The notes beneath the pieces were generated by a model. It was not told where the DNA came from and did no database searches. It worked only from the letters and a program-made list of their open reading frames with translations. This document shows positions 1 to 8,393 of a stretch of DNA of 64,000 nt, in pieces (positions within the stretch are counted from its first letter, which is position 1; every line of letters starts with the position of its first letter). Made by a program: the position numbers and the translations under genes. The DNA comes from Thermoplasmata archaeon (GTDB lineage Archaea > Thermoplasmatota > Thermoplasmata > Thermoplasmatales > Thermoplasmataceae). The stretch is taken from assembly GCA_021818715.1 (NCBI GenBank), contig JAKATN010000002.1:88285-152284 (forward strand). The letters are read 5' to 3'.

Positions 1-670
1 TATAATAGTCTCCATATACGCGACCTTCATCGTTTCCTATGCTGTGGCTGCCCTTGTGGTATCTGTCATCCCCATGGGCGAGCTTGCAGCCCTGCCGGTG
101 TTTCTCATCATATGGTTCACAATCCCCGGATATCTGGGATTCATGGCATTGACCTCGAAGTCCTTCATTATCGGGAATATCATAGGGTTCATGCTGTCTG
201 CAGGATTCGCTGCAGTGTGGGGGCTCACGCTTGATGTCTGGTTCACCGTGGGTTTGCTTATAATTTTTGCATGCTATGACTACATCGCGGTTTACAAAAC
301 GAAGCATATGATAAAACTCGCAGATCTTGCGACCTCAAGCTCCCTCAATATGCTCTTTGTCATACCGGCATCCAGGGGTTTTGATCCCTCTGCCAAGTTC
401 AAAGAAAACCGTGGCGAAGGCACAGAGCCGGAGGGGGAAAAGGGAATTCTCCTTGGATTCGGCGACGTTGCGCTTCCGAATGTAATGATCATCTCCTCCA
501 CCATTTATGGAAACTACCAGCTGTTTCCGTTCTTCTATCTCCCACTTCTTGGTGCAGTGGGAGGAATCCTGGTTCTGATGTTTTTCACCAAAAGGCCTGC
601 CCCCGGGCTCCCACTTCTCAACGCAGGGGTTATAATTGGCTTCCTTCTTGCCCTATTCGTCCCCTGGTAA
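1..670 (+). CDS. Presenilin-like intramembrane aspartyl protease (A22 family), 5' end outside window
   Basis: The reading frame is open from base 2 without a start codon, so the N-terminal part lies upstream of the window; a GTG at 44 is internal. The protein is almost entirely hydrophobic, with about seven membrane segments visible. Presenilin/signal-peptide-peptidase signatures are present in order: a YD motif (ACYDYIAVY, about codon 94-102), a GxGD motif (LGFGDVALPN, about codon 157) in the next helix, and a PAL-like motif (APGLPLLNAG) near the C-terminus. The two Asp residues would form the active site that cleaves substrate helices within the membrane. Between them is a hydrophilic, Glu/Gly-rich loop typical of archaeal presenilin homologues (DUF1119). 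It ends FVPW-stop. Family assignment is strong; the substrate is unknown. Confidence 0.85.
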   Translation, partial: IIVSIYATFIVSYAVAALVVSVIPMGELAALPVFLIIWFTIPGYLGFMALTSKSFIIGNIIGFMLSAGFAAVWGLTLDVWFTVGLLIIFACYDYIAVYKTKHMIKLADLATSSSLNMLFVIPASRGFDPSAKFKENRGEGTEPEGEKGILLGFGDVALPNVMIISSTIYGNYQLFPFFYLPLLGAVGGILVLMFFTKRPAPGLPLLNAGVIIGFLLALFVPW

Positions 671-886
671 ATCTGACTGTGGGGGAGAAATTCTGCAACT
701 GCCTGACCTCCTCTTCCGAAGAAACCATATGTTTGCGCCCGTGCATTCCCCTGATATGCTCAGACCTTTTTTCCTGTCTGCCAAGCACCGAATCCGATTA
801 CAGGTACCTTGAGGTCGATCCCTCCGAGTTTCCTGCATTGCATTTGTTAGAATTGCATAATGGTTAATTTTCCCTTTGCAGGTGCA

Positions 887-2386
887 TCAGTGCAGGAAGG
901 TTCTTTTCCCGGTGAAGTACATTGGGATCCCGAGTTCATCTGCTGCTGAAATGCTTTCTTTGTCCCTGATTGATCCGCCGGGCTGGATGATAGCAGCAAC
1001 CCCGATTTCATGAGCAAGCTTTACTGAATCGCTGAACGGAAAATACCCGTCAGACGCAAGCACAGAACCCCTGGACCTTTCTCCAGCTCTCCTCGCTGCT
1101 ATCCGCAGGGATTCGATCCTCGAGGTCTGCCCTGCGCCCACTCCGACAGTGGCAAGATTCTTCGCCAGAACTATGGCGTTGCTCCTGCACCTTGCGGCAA
1201 CCTTCCAGGCAAAGCCGAGGTCTGCAAGCAATGAAGGGTCCGCAGATACCTTTGTCACGCATTCCAGTTTTTCGTACTCTGGGGTGAGCGGAGACTGGAC
1301 CAGTATCCCGTGGGAGATCGATCGAATTCTCATCGAATCGTCCTTTCCGTATCTGAATTTTAGAAGCCGGAGGTTTTTTTTCTTTCGCATCAAATGATAA
1401 GCATTGTCCCGGTACCCAGGAGCACAGACCACTTCAAGGAAAAGGTTGGACATTTCTTCGGCAGTTGGCATGTCAATTTCCCCATTTACGCATACCACAC
1501 TGCCAAAAGCCGATTCCCTGTCAGAGTCAAGAGCTTTCACGAAAGCCTCGCGCAAAGACTGAGCGGAAGCAGCGCCGCATGGGATATTGTGTTTTACGAT
1601 CACGCATGATGGCCCCTCAAGATCAAACACGCTTTCCATCGCAGCGTTTGCATCCATGATATTGTTGTAGGAAAGTTCCTTGCCGCTCAGCTGGAAAGCA
1701 GCGGGGATACCAAGTGCGGAGCCGTCAGGAAACACCTCAGCCGACTGATCAGGATTTTCTCCGTACCTGAGCTTTCTGCCGTCTGATCTTGAAATGGAAA
1801 AGTACCCGGCAACGGGTTTTCCCGTCACTTCTGCGAGCTTGTTGTATATCAAGGATTCGTAACCGGACGTTGTGGCAAAAGCCTTCATCGCGAGTCTTTC
1901 CCTTGTTTCATGGGATAGGGTTCCAGTTGAGGTTATTTCTCCCGACACGCTGTCATAGTCTGCGGGATCGGTCAGAACAGCTACCCTCCTGTAATTCTTT
2001 GCGGCAGCCCTGGTGAGTGATACACCCCCAATATCAATGTTTTCAATCATCCTGTCCAAGTCCCCGCTCAATGCAGCTTCGGCAAACGGATACAGGTTCG
2101 ATATCACAATATCAAAATTCATGTACCCGTTCCTTTTCATAGTGTCATCCGGCTCATCCCCCGGATTTAGTATACCGGCGTATATTCCGGGATGAAGCGT
2201 CTTGATCCTTCCTGAGAAGAGATCGCTAAAGCCGGTGATCGCACCGACCCTCAAGCATGGGATCCCTTTTTGTTCGAGATAAGCGGCAGTGCCTTCACTC
2301 GCAACCACGGTTCCTAATCTCTCCCTTATAGCACCCAGGAATTCGAACAGACCTTTTTTTTCATGTACACTGGCAAGGACATTCAT
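887..2386 (-). CDS. purH: Bifunctional AICAR transformylase / IMP cyclohydrolase PurH
   Basis: Catalyses the last two steps of IMP synthesis: formylation of AICAR and ring closure. The N-terminal MGS-like cyclohydrolase domain (about residues 1-190) shows GRIKTLHPGIYAGIL. The C-terminal transformylase domain shows RYGENPDQSA, KELSYNNIMDANAAME and the catalytic KHNIPCGAA motif, and ends in the conserved ASDGYFPF...IIQPGGSIRDKE segment. Length 499 aa is normal for the family. A TTG 24 nt further upstream (2410) is in frame, but the ATG at 2386 gives the usual PurH N-terminus (MNVLASVHEKKGL). It is divergent from the SAM synthetase gene across a roughly 130 bp promoter region. PurN, also in this window at 55.2 kb, acts earlier in the same pathway. 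Confidence 0.95.
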   Translation of the reverse strand: MNVLASVHEKKGLFEFLGAIRERLGTVVASEGTAAYLEQKGIPCLRVGAITGFSDLFSGRIKTLHPGIYAGILNPGDEPDDTMKRNGYMNFDIVISNLYPFAEAALSGDLDRMIENIDIGGVSLTRAAAKNYRRVAVLTDPADYDSVSGEITSTGTLSHETRERLAMKAFATTSGYESLIYNKLAEVTGKPVAGYFSISRSDGRKLRYGENPDQSAEVFPDGSALGIPAAFQLSGKELSYNNIMDANAAMESVFDLEGPSCVIVKHNIPCGAASAQSLREAFVKALDSDRESAFGSVVCVNGEIDMPTAEEMSNLFLEVVCAPGYRDNAYHLMRKKKNLRLLKFRYGKDDSMRIRSISHGILVQSPLTPEYEKLECVTKVSADPSLLADLGFAWKVAARCRSNAIVLAKNLATVGVGAGQTSRIESLRIAARRAGERSRGSVLASDGYFPFSDSVKLAHEIGVAAIIQPGGSIRDKESISAADELGIPMYFTGKRTFLH

Positions 2387-2482
2387 TATTCCGCTATAAT
2401 TTGGACCCAATGAATACTTTGTCTATTACTGTCAGGAATATATCCACCTGCGAGGTAATATTTTTCGCAGGCTGACAAAAGG

Positions 2483-2502
2483 TTTAAAAAAGTATATAAA
2501 TA
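2483..2502 (+). promoter_or_regulatory. Archaeal promoter (BRE/TATA) of the SAM synthetase gene
   Basis: An A/T-rich element reading AAAAAAGTATATAAATA lies in the divergent region, with its TATA core about 24 nt upstream of the ATG at 2519. That spacing matches the TATA-to-start distance of leaderless archaeal transcripts and supports the 2519 ATG over an in-frame TTG at 2510. Confidence 0.6.
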
Positions 2503-2518
2503 ACCCCCTTTGAAAAAC

Positions 2519-3715
2519 ATGGAAAGAAACATTGCAATAGAAAATCTCGCTCAGTTGCCGACATATGCCAAGGAAGTAGAACTTGTGGAAAGGAAGGGAA
2601 TAGGTCACCCTGACAGTGTTTCCGACGGCATCGCAGAAGCTGTAAGCAGGGGCCTGAGCAGATATTACCTGAAGGAATTCGGGCGCATACTTCACCACAA
2701 CACCGACCAGATTGAAATTGTCGGTGGGCAATCGGCTCCTAAGTTCGGGGGAGGTGTAGTGCTCGAGCCATGCTACATATTGTTAAGCGGCAGGGCAACA
2801 ACCTCAGTAAACGGGGAGAGAATCCCTTTTAAATCCATCTCCATCAAGGCGACAAAGGAATATCTCACTACCAACTTCAGTCACCTCGATCTTGACAGCA
2901 GTGTAATGATAGACTCCAGGATCGGGCACGGTTCAGTTGATCTTAGGGGGCTTTACGACACGAGAAAACTCAAGGCGAACGACACCTCATTTGGAGTTGG
3001 GTTTGCCCCGTTCACCGACACTGAAAAACTCGTGCTCTCCACGGAGAAATACATAAACGGGCCTCTCAAGTCAAAGCTGCCGGCGGTGGGGCATGACATC
3101 AAGGTAATGGGATTCAGGCAGAAGGACAGGATCAATCTTACGGTTGCAGCAGCCTTTGTAGACAGATATGTCGCGAACCAGAAAGAGTACTTTTCAATCA
3201 AGGAAGACCTGAAGGAAAAGATACAGGATAACGCCAGCAAGTTGACAGACAAGAAGGTTTCAATTTTCGTGAACACAGGAGATGTCAAGGAAGAGAACAT
3301 AGAATACCTCACGGTCACCGGCCTTTCCATGGAAAATGGCGATGACGGATCGGTTGGAAGGGGAAACCGTGTTAACGGTCTCATCACCCCATTCAAGGCC
3401 ATGAGTATGGAAGCAGCTGCGGGCAAGAATCCGGTTACCCATGTCGGAAAACTGTACAATGTGCTTGCCAACCTGATAGCCGGAGATGTGGTAAAGGAAG
3501 GAGCAGGAGACATCGAGGAAACTTTCGTGCGCATCGTTTCCCAGATCGGCAGGGACATCAGCGATCCCCATGTGGCAAGCCTGCAGGTGATTTACAAGAA
3601 AGGCGTCGATCCATCCAAGCATACGGGTAACATCAGGGGCATAGCCGACAACAGGCTGGAAAACATATCCAAGCTGACCGACGAATTCGTGGAAGGAAAA
3701 ATCCCAGTCTTCTGA
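2519..3715 (+). CDS. mat: Archaeal-type S-adenosylmethionine synthetase
   Basis: Makes S-adenosylmethionine from methionine and ATP (EC 2.5.1.6). The sequence is of the archaeal MAT family, not bacterial MetK. Visible signatures are the N-terminal ERKGIGHPDSVSDGIAEAVSR, HHNTDQIEIVGGQS, the MIDSRIGHGSVDLR stretch, and the C-terminal IVSQIGRDISDPHVA. Length from ATG 2519 is 398 aa, normal for the family (about 400). The in-frame TTG at 2510 is an alternative but the promoter spacing favours the ATG. It is transcribed alone: purH diverges upstream and a hairpin plus T-tract follows. It is likely essential and housekeeping; nothing is odd about it. Confidence 0.96.
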   Translation: MERNIAIENLAQLPTYAKEVELVERKGIGHPDSVSDGIAEAVSRGLSRYYLKEFGRILHHNTDQIEIVGGQSAPKFGGGVVLEPCYILLSGRATTSVNGERIPFKSISIKATKEYLTTNFSHLDLDSSVMIDSRIGHGSVDLRGLYDTRKLKANDTSFGVGFAPFTDTEKLVLSTEKYINGPLKSKLPAVGHDIKVMGFRQKDRINLTVAAAFVDRYVANQKEYFSIKEDLKEKIQDNASKLTDKKVSIFVNTGDVKEENIEYLTVTGLSMENGDDGSVGRGNRVNGLITPFKAMSMEAAAGKNPVTHVGKLYNVLANLIAGDVVKEGAGDIEETFVRIVSQIGRDISDPHVASLQVIYKKGVDPSKHTGNIRGIADNRLENISKLTDEFVEGKIPVF

Positions 3716-3721
3716 TCAGAT

Positions 3722-3758
3722 GGTCTCCCCTTATCTGGGGGGAAATCTAACTTTTTTG
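3722..3758 (+). terminator. Hairpin plus T-tract after the SAM synthetase gene
   Basis: Immediately after the stop codon a CCCC/GGGG inverted repeat (CTCCCC TTATCT GGGG) is followed about 10 nt later by a run of six T. It resembles an intrinsic terminator; archaeal termination depends mainly on the T-tract, so the hairpin may be incidental. Confidence 0.45.
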
Positions 3759-3808
3759 TTCAAAAAAAGATTCAAACAGATTATTATAAATCAGGAGAAT
3801 ATGGCATT

Positions 3809-4108
3809 ATGGCAGAATTTGTGTGCTATTCCTGCAAGAGGAAAGTCCTCACCGGCGAGAAATTTACATTTACAAAGTCCGGAGCCGTCCACTTCGATTG
3901 TTTCATTTCCGCAAGGAGGAAGGAAGTGCCGGAAGAAAAACAGGAAACTCTGAGGAAACTTTCATTGTTGCTGGACAGCCAGCTGAAACTTCTCATCGAC
4001 ATCCTGGAAATACGAAAGGGTCAGCCAGAGGTCGAGGCGGTCACCGCTGCATACAAAAACATTGAGAAGGAGTGCGGGGAGACTACCAGACAGATCTCAT
4101 CCCTTTGA
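3809..4108 (+). CDS. DUF2175 family small zinc-binding-type protein
   Basis: A 99-residue protein with an N-terminal metal-binding-like motif: CYSCKRKV (Cys6, Cys9) and HFDCF (His/Cys near residues 28-31). The rest is helical and charged (about residues 38-95). This arrangement fits the DUF2175 family of small archaeal proteins, whose function is unknown. A TATA-like element (ATTATTATAAATC) lies about 23 nt upstream of the ATG, consistent with a leaderless transcript. It is convergent with the membrane protein gene at 4119-4742, only 10 nt separating the two stop codons. Confidence 0.75.
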   Translation: MAEFVCYSCKRKVLTGEKFTFTKSGAVHFDCFISARRKEVPEEKQETLRKLSLLLDSQLKLLIDILEIRKGQPEVEAVTAAYKNIEKECGETTRQISSL

Positions 4109-4118
4109 AACATTGCAA

Positions 4119-4742
4119 TCAATTCAAGCCAGCTTTCCCCCGATCCTCGTTCTTTGATCTGACGGTTATGAAGATAGCAGCCGTCATCACTCCTGTGAGA
4201 ATCAGGGAGAATGAAAGCACGGTCAACCATACGGGTTGAGGTTGCACGGAAACGAAGGTGAATTCCTGGTTCACGGACACATTAAATGGTGTGCCGGAAT
4301 CAGAAGTTACGTTTACGGAATAAAATTCCAGTGAATATGTGCTCTCCCATCCAACCACCCTGGTGTTGTTAGTTGCAACTCCGGCAGCAACGTGCGTATA
4401 GTAAAGCGAACTGTTAGAGGTGCCAGTGGGATGAAATTCCGAAACAAGGTCTATCTCGTAGCTCACGGCCATGCTATCCCGCATCACGAAAGTGAAATTA
4501 GACTGATGGAAGAGAAACACGTTGAAATAAAGGGTGGAAGCATTCACCGGATAAGCAGTCACGCTCTGATCATTGTATACGTAGTGGTATTCGTACTGCG
4601 GATAGTAAATATTCAACCCTAACAAACCAACAACCACCATTATGGCTGCTACTACCAGATACGAGTTCCTTCTCACCCTCCTCCAGATCTTCCTCCGCAT
4701 GGATTCCTTATCGGACCGGCTTACCGAAGCCCGTATCGCCAT
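4119..4742 (-). CDS. Membrane-anchored protein of unknown function
   Basis: A 207-residue protein with a basic, Arg-rich cytoplasmic N-terminus (about residues 1-27), a first membrane helix (about 28-48, YLVVAAIMVVVGLLGLNIYY), a domain of about 120 residues rich in Tyr, Ser, Thr and Asn with several N-x-S/T sequons, and a second membrane helix near the C-terminus (about 170-195) before a short basic tail. The topology suggests an extracytoplasmic domain between two membrane anchors. I do not recognise the family. A TATA-like GTATAATAG lies about 33 nt upstream of the ATG. Confidence 0.7.
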   Translation of the reverse strand: MAIRASVSRSDKESMRRKIWRRVRRNSYLVVAAIMVVVGLLGLNIYYPQYEYHYVYNDQSVTAYPVNASTLYFNVFLFHQSNFTFVMRDSMAVSYEIDLVSEFHPTGTSNSSLYYTHVAAGVATNNTRVVGWESTYSLEFYSVNVTSDSGTPFNVSVNQEFTFVSVQPQPVWLTVLSFSLILTGVMTAAIFITVRSKNEDRGKAGLN

Positions 4743-4850
4743 AATGATTATCAGGTAATGTGAATTACAATCTATTATACTTTCTCCAAATCAGATGCTC
4801 CAGGAAAACCTAATAAAGCTATTTTTGCACATTTCAGGATACTGCTAAAA

Positions 4851-4935
4851 TGCAGGGGGAGGGATTTGAACCCTCGTATCCCTACGAAACCAGACCCTCA
4901 ATCTGGCGCCTTTGACCAATCTCGACAACCCCTGC
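4851..4935 (-). tRNA. tRNA-Leu (GAG anticodon)
   Basis: Read on the minus strand, an 85 nt class II tRNA: acceptor GCAGGGG pairs with CCCCTGC, the anticodon stem CCAGA/TCTGG encloses the loop TTGAGGG with anticodon GAG, there is a long variable arm as expected for Leu, and the T arm contains GGGTTCAAATCCC. The discriminator base is A and the CCA end is not encoded. No intron is seen. Confidence 0.95.
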
Positions 4936-4994
4936 GTGATCTGCGTGATGCCTGTAATTTATTTAATCATGTTCCAGACATCAGGGTGGATTGA

Positions 4995-7304
4995 TCAGAG
5001 ATCGCACTTTCCATCAGGACAGGCAGGATCGAAAGTTCCTTCAAGAAGAAGCAGGCCCCCTCCCGCATCGGTTTTGAGCTTGACCTCCACGGTTTCGTGC
5101 TTTGTTTCTCCGGAATAGAGGACCTGTTCGGTCTTGCTCCTGTCCCTGTAGATCGTGATCCCCTTGCACTTGAGATCAAAGGCCATCCTGTAAGCCTTCT
5201 CCACGTCTTCTATCTTCGCTTCAGCGGGAAGGTTGATAGTCTTGGACACGCCGGAATCACAGTATCTCTGGAATGTTGCCTGCATCATTATGTGCCACTC
5301 CGGAGTAATCTCGTGCGCAGTGCTGAAAATGGATTTCAGATCCTCGGGCAAATCCACATGCGCAAGGCTGCCTGTCTCTGCGATTTCCAGCATAATGGAC
5401 TCCGAATAGAGCCCGCGTCTCTTCAACTCCTGCTCGAGAAACTCATTTTTCTCCACCAGAGTCTTTCCAGAAAGTACATGCCTGACATATGAAAGGGCGA
5501 AGTAAGGTTCAATGGAGGAGGAGCAGTTTGCAATTATTGAAATGGTGCCCGTGGGTGCTATGGTGGTAGTTGTCGAATTCCTCATCTTTATTCCCTGCTG
5601 CTTCCAGGTGGATCCTTCCCACGCAGGGAAGCAACCACGTTCCTTTGCTAGTTTTGACGATTCGTCGTGGGATATATCCTGCAGGAAGGACATCACTTCC
5701 TCTGCAGTTTTCAGCGCCTCTTTGCTGTTGTACGGCACACCAAGCTGGGCAAGCATATCTGCGAAACCCATTATGCCGAGCCCAATTTTCCTGGTTTTGT
5801 GCGTAACCTCATAAATATGTGCATCCGGGAACAGGTTTGCATCGATCACGTCATCCAGGAATCTCATCGATATCCGTATGGCTTCTTCAAGGGACTTGAA
5901 ATCAATCTTGCCTCCGGATACAAACTTTGCCAGGTTTATTGATCCAAGGTTGCAGGATTCATACGGGAGAAGCGGCTGTTCTCCGCATGGGTTGGTCGCC
6001 TCAATCGCTCCAACATTGGGAACAGTGTTATGCCTGTTCACCTCGTCAATGAAGATGAGCCCCGGATCTGCCGTTTTCCACGCCTGCGAAACAATTGAAT
6101 CCCAGAGTGCAGAGGCCCTGATCTGCCTCTCAATCTTTCCGTTTCTTGGGTTGACAAGGTCTATGTTTTCATCCCTGTCAAGTTTCTCAAAGAATCCGGA
6201 ATCTACTGCGACAGAGATGTTGAAATTACGCAACTTCTGGTTCTCGCTGTCCTTTGAGTTGACAAATTCCATTATATCCGGGTGATCATACCGGAGTATT
6301 CCCATGTTAGCGCCACGGCGTTTCCCTCCCTGTTTTATGACTTCCGTAGTGGTGTCAAATATCTTCATGAACGAGACCGGTCCGGAAGCCACCCCCTTCG
6401 ATGACCCGACTAAGTCATCCTTAGGCCTGAGGGAAGAGAAGGAGAATCCAGTTCCACCGCCGGATTTGTGGATCTTTGCAGTAAGTTTCAGTGAATCAAA
6501 AATTCCGTCTATATTGTCCCCTACCGGTATCACAAAACAGGCAGAAAGCTGCCCAAGTTCTGTGCCCGCATTCATCAGCGTGGGGGAATTGGGCATGAAC
6601 TTCATCGATACCATGAGATCCATGAATTTCTCCGTATAGCTGTTTACCGAGTTCTTGTTAGTTGCCAGGAATTTCTCAAGCTTTTCCAGGTCTTCCTGCG
6701 AAGGTTCTTTGCCAAACACGGATTTGTAGGCAATCTTCATTGAATTCTTCTGGTAGTTAGACAGGTGCGGTAGCATAGTCAAGTCGGAATTTCTTGTCCT
6801 GGAGTTCTTTGCCGACGCAAAAAATTCATAGACGCCCTCCACGACCCCTATGGATTCTGCAACCCTCCTGAACAGTTGCCTGGGGGTTTCAATAATCTTT
6901 GCGTCCGCATCCTTAAGAAGGTACCTGGATTCTAGCACGGTAGCTGCATTCAGCGACAGTTTCAGGTCATCGCTGACGCCAAGCCTCTTCTTCTCCTCCC
7001 TGATTATGCTCCTGTTCTCCCTGTAAAGGATGTAAGTTCTTGCAACGTCAGCAAAGGACTTACCCTTGGGGGAATAGTGCATGAGCTCCTCTTCCACCAT
7101 ATCCTGCACCATTTCGACATGCGGAACCTCGTGAGTGCTTTCCAGTCTTGCCACCACCAGGTCGCAGATCTTCTCTGCATCCTGGACAGCCCCATGATTG
7201 GCGGACAGCATCGCTTTGTACACTGCCTTGGTGATCCTTTCCTTTTCAAACGGGACTGACGTCCCGTCACGCTTTATTATCTCTTTTATGGTCATTTTTC
7301 TCAT
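4995..7304 (-). CDS. nrdJ: Class II (adenosylcobalamin-dependent) ribonucleotide reductase NrdJ
   Basis: Reduces ribonucleotides to deoxyribonucleotides using vitamin B12. An ATP-cone occupies about residues 5-95 (IIKRDGTSVPFEKERITKAVYKAM). The catalytic barrel shows NSPTLMNAGTELGQLSACFV with the first redox Cys, KSGGGTGFSFS, the NPCGEQPLLPYESCNLGSINL segment with the thiyl-radical Cys and its partner, and APTGTISIIANCSSSIEP. The C-terminus carries the shuttle Cys pair CPDGKC. The 769 aa length fits a compact NrdJ. It follows nrdB with a gap of only 6 nt, so it is probably co-transcribed with the class I enzyme, which is unusual. A second ATG lies three codons inside. Confidence 0.93.
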   Translation of the reverse strand: MRKMTIKEIIKRDGTSVPFEKERITKAVYKAMLSANHGAVQDAEKICDLVVARLESTHEVPHVEMVQDMVEEELMHYSPKGKSFADVARTYILYRENRSIIREEKKRLGVSDDLKLSLNAATVLESRYLLKDADAKIIETPRQLFRRVAESIGVVEGVYEFFASAKNSRTRNSDLTMLPHLSNYQKNSMKIAYKSVFGKEPSQEDLEKLEKFLATNKNSVNSYTEKFMDLMVSMKFMPNSPTLMNAGTELGQLSACFVIPVGDNIDGIFDSLKLTAKIHKSGGGTGFSFSSLRPKDDLVGSSKGVASGPVSFMKIFDTTTEVIKQGGKRRGANMGILRYDHPDIMEFVNSKDSENQKLRNFNISVAVDSGFFEKLDRDENIDLVNPRNGKIERQIRASALWDSIVSQAWKTADPGLIFIDEVNRHNTVPNVGAIEATNPCGEQPLLPYESCNLGSINLAKFVSGGKIDFKSLEEAIRISMRFLDDVIDANLFPDAHIYEVTHKTRKIGLGIMGFADMLAQLGVPYNSKEALKTAEEVMSFLQDISHDESSKLAKERGCFPAWEGSTWKQQGIKMRNSTTTTIAPTGTISIIANCSSSIEPYFALSYVRHVLSGKTLVEKNEFLEQELKRRGLYSESIMLEIAETGSLAHVDLPEDLKSIFSTAHEITPEWHIMMQATFQRYCDSGVSKTINLPAEAKIEDVEKAYRMAFDLKCKGITIYRDRSKTEQVLYSGETKHETVEVKLKTDAGGGLLLLEGTFDPACPDGKCDL

Positions 7305-7310
7305 CTCGTA

Positions 7311-8393
7311 TTATTTCTGTTCATTCTGGGAAGGCGGCCTCAGCCTCCCAATGTTGAAGTTCTTCCCCGTCTTCTGATAATTCGTCACTCTTCTCTCGAA
7401 GAAGTCGGTCTTGGTCAGGTTCATGGAAGAGTATGATTCGATCCATGAAAGCGGATGCGTCTTCTGATCAGGATATGGCTCTGGTAAATTAACCGCTTTA
7501 CTTCTGATATTTCCAAGATATTTTATGTACATCTCGATGGCCTGATCGCTAAGTCCAAGGATCTGGTTCCTGGTCACGTATTTCCCCCACTCTATCTCAT
7601 GCGTAACCGCAGTTTTAACCATTGCTGTCAGGTCAGACATAATCCCGGGAGTAAACCACTCACGGTTTTCGTCCATCAGTGTCCGCATTATGTCGGTGAA
7701 CAGGGCGAGGTGGGTGTTCTCATCCCTCTGTATGAGCCTTATCATGCTCACCGTCCCTCCCATCTTGTCCTGCCTTCCCAGGGTGTAGAAAAATGCAAAA
7801 CCGCTATAGAAATAAACCCCCTCCAGAAGGAAGTCAGCCATGCACGACCTGATGAAATTCTCTGGAGAGGGATCGGCGATAAACTTCTCATAGAGGTCGG
7901 TGATGAACCTGTTTCTCCTGAGGAGATGAGAGTCATCCTTCCAGAGATCATATACCGCATCCCTCGTCATGTGATCGACTACAGAAGTGAGGAGATAATC
8001 GTAACTCTGCGCATGGATCGTCTCAAAAAATGCCTGGGCCTTCAGGCAGGCGGTCACCTCAGGTGCGGTGATGTAAGAGGCGATCGCTCCCAGGTTATCT
8101 ATCTGTATGCTGTCCAGAAAGATCAGGAAGGATAGGGTCTTCTTGTAGGCATCCTGTTCGTGGGGAGTGAGCGTGGGGTACTGCCTTTTGTCGTCAACAA
8201 GCGGCAGCTCGTCCGGTATCCAGAAGAAACTCCTCATCTTCTTGTAGAGTTCCTCCGCCCAACCATATCTGCAGTTGTCGAATTCCAGCAGGTTGGTTGA
8301 TGGGCCGCCCACAAGCCTCTGTACACTTCTGTCCCTTGTCCCTTCCGGGTTGAACAGCCTCTTCTGTGACATCGTCTCATTTATGCCTGGCAT
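7311..8393 (-). CDS. nrdB: Class I ribonucleotide reductase small subunit NrdB (complete metal site)
   Basis: The R2 subunit houses the dimetal cofactor that generates the radical passed to NrdA. All ligand positions are intact (numbering from ATG 8393): Asp94 in FLDSIQ, Glu124 and His127 in FFETIHAQSY, the expected radical Tyr131, Glu191 in FLLEG, and Glu225/His228 in RDENTH. A C-terminal tail with a Tyr (TNYQKTGKNFNIG) follows, as needed to dock on NrdA. ATG 8393 is chosen because a strong Shine-Dalgarno GGAGGTG lies 8 nt upstream; it overlaps the nrdA end by 13 nt. A GTG (8402) and a later ATG (8372) are alternatives. Length 360 aa. Confidence 0.93.
   Translation of the reverse strand: MPGINETMSQKRLFNPEGTRDRSVQRLVGGPSTNLLEFDNCRYGWAEELYKKMRSFFWIPDELPLVDDKRQYPTLTPHEQDAYKKTLSFLIFLDSIQIDNLGAIASYITAPEVTACLKAQAFFETIHAQSYDYLLTSVVDHMTRDAVYDLWKDDSHLLRRNRFITDLYEKFIADPSPENFIRSCMADFLLEGVYFYSGFAFFYTLGRQDKMGGTVSMIRLIQRDENTHLALFTDIMRTLMDENREWFTPGIMSDLTAMVKTAVTHEIEWGKYVTRNQILGLSDQAIEMYIKYLGNIRSKAVNLPEPYPDQKTHPLSWIESYSSMNLTKTDFFERRVTNYQKTGKNFNIGRLRPPSQNEQK

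Noticed and set aside
679..867. Plus-strand frame of 62 codons after the presenilin-like gene
   Set aside because: No ribosome-binding site, no TATA box at the right distance and a composition like non-coding DNA.
2953..3558. Long minus-strand frame inside the SAM synthetase gene
   Set aside because: It is antisense to a certain gene and rich in Ser/Pro/Phe typical of shadow frames.
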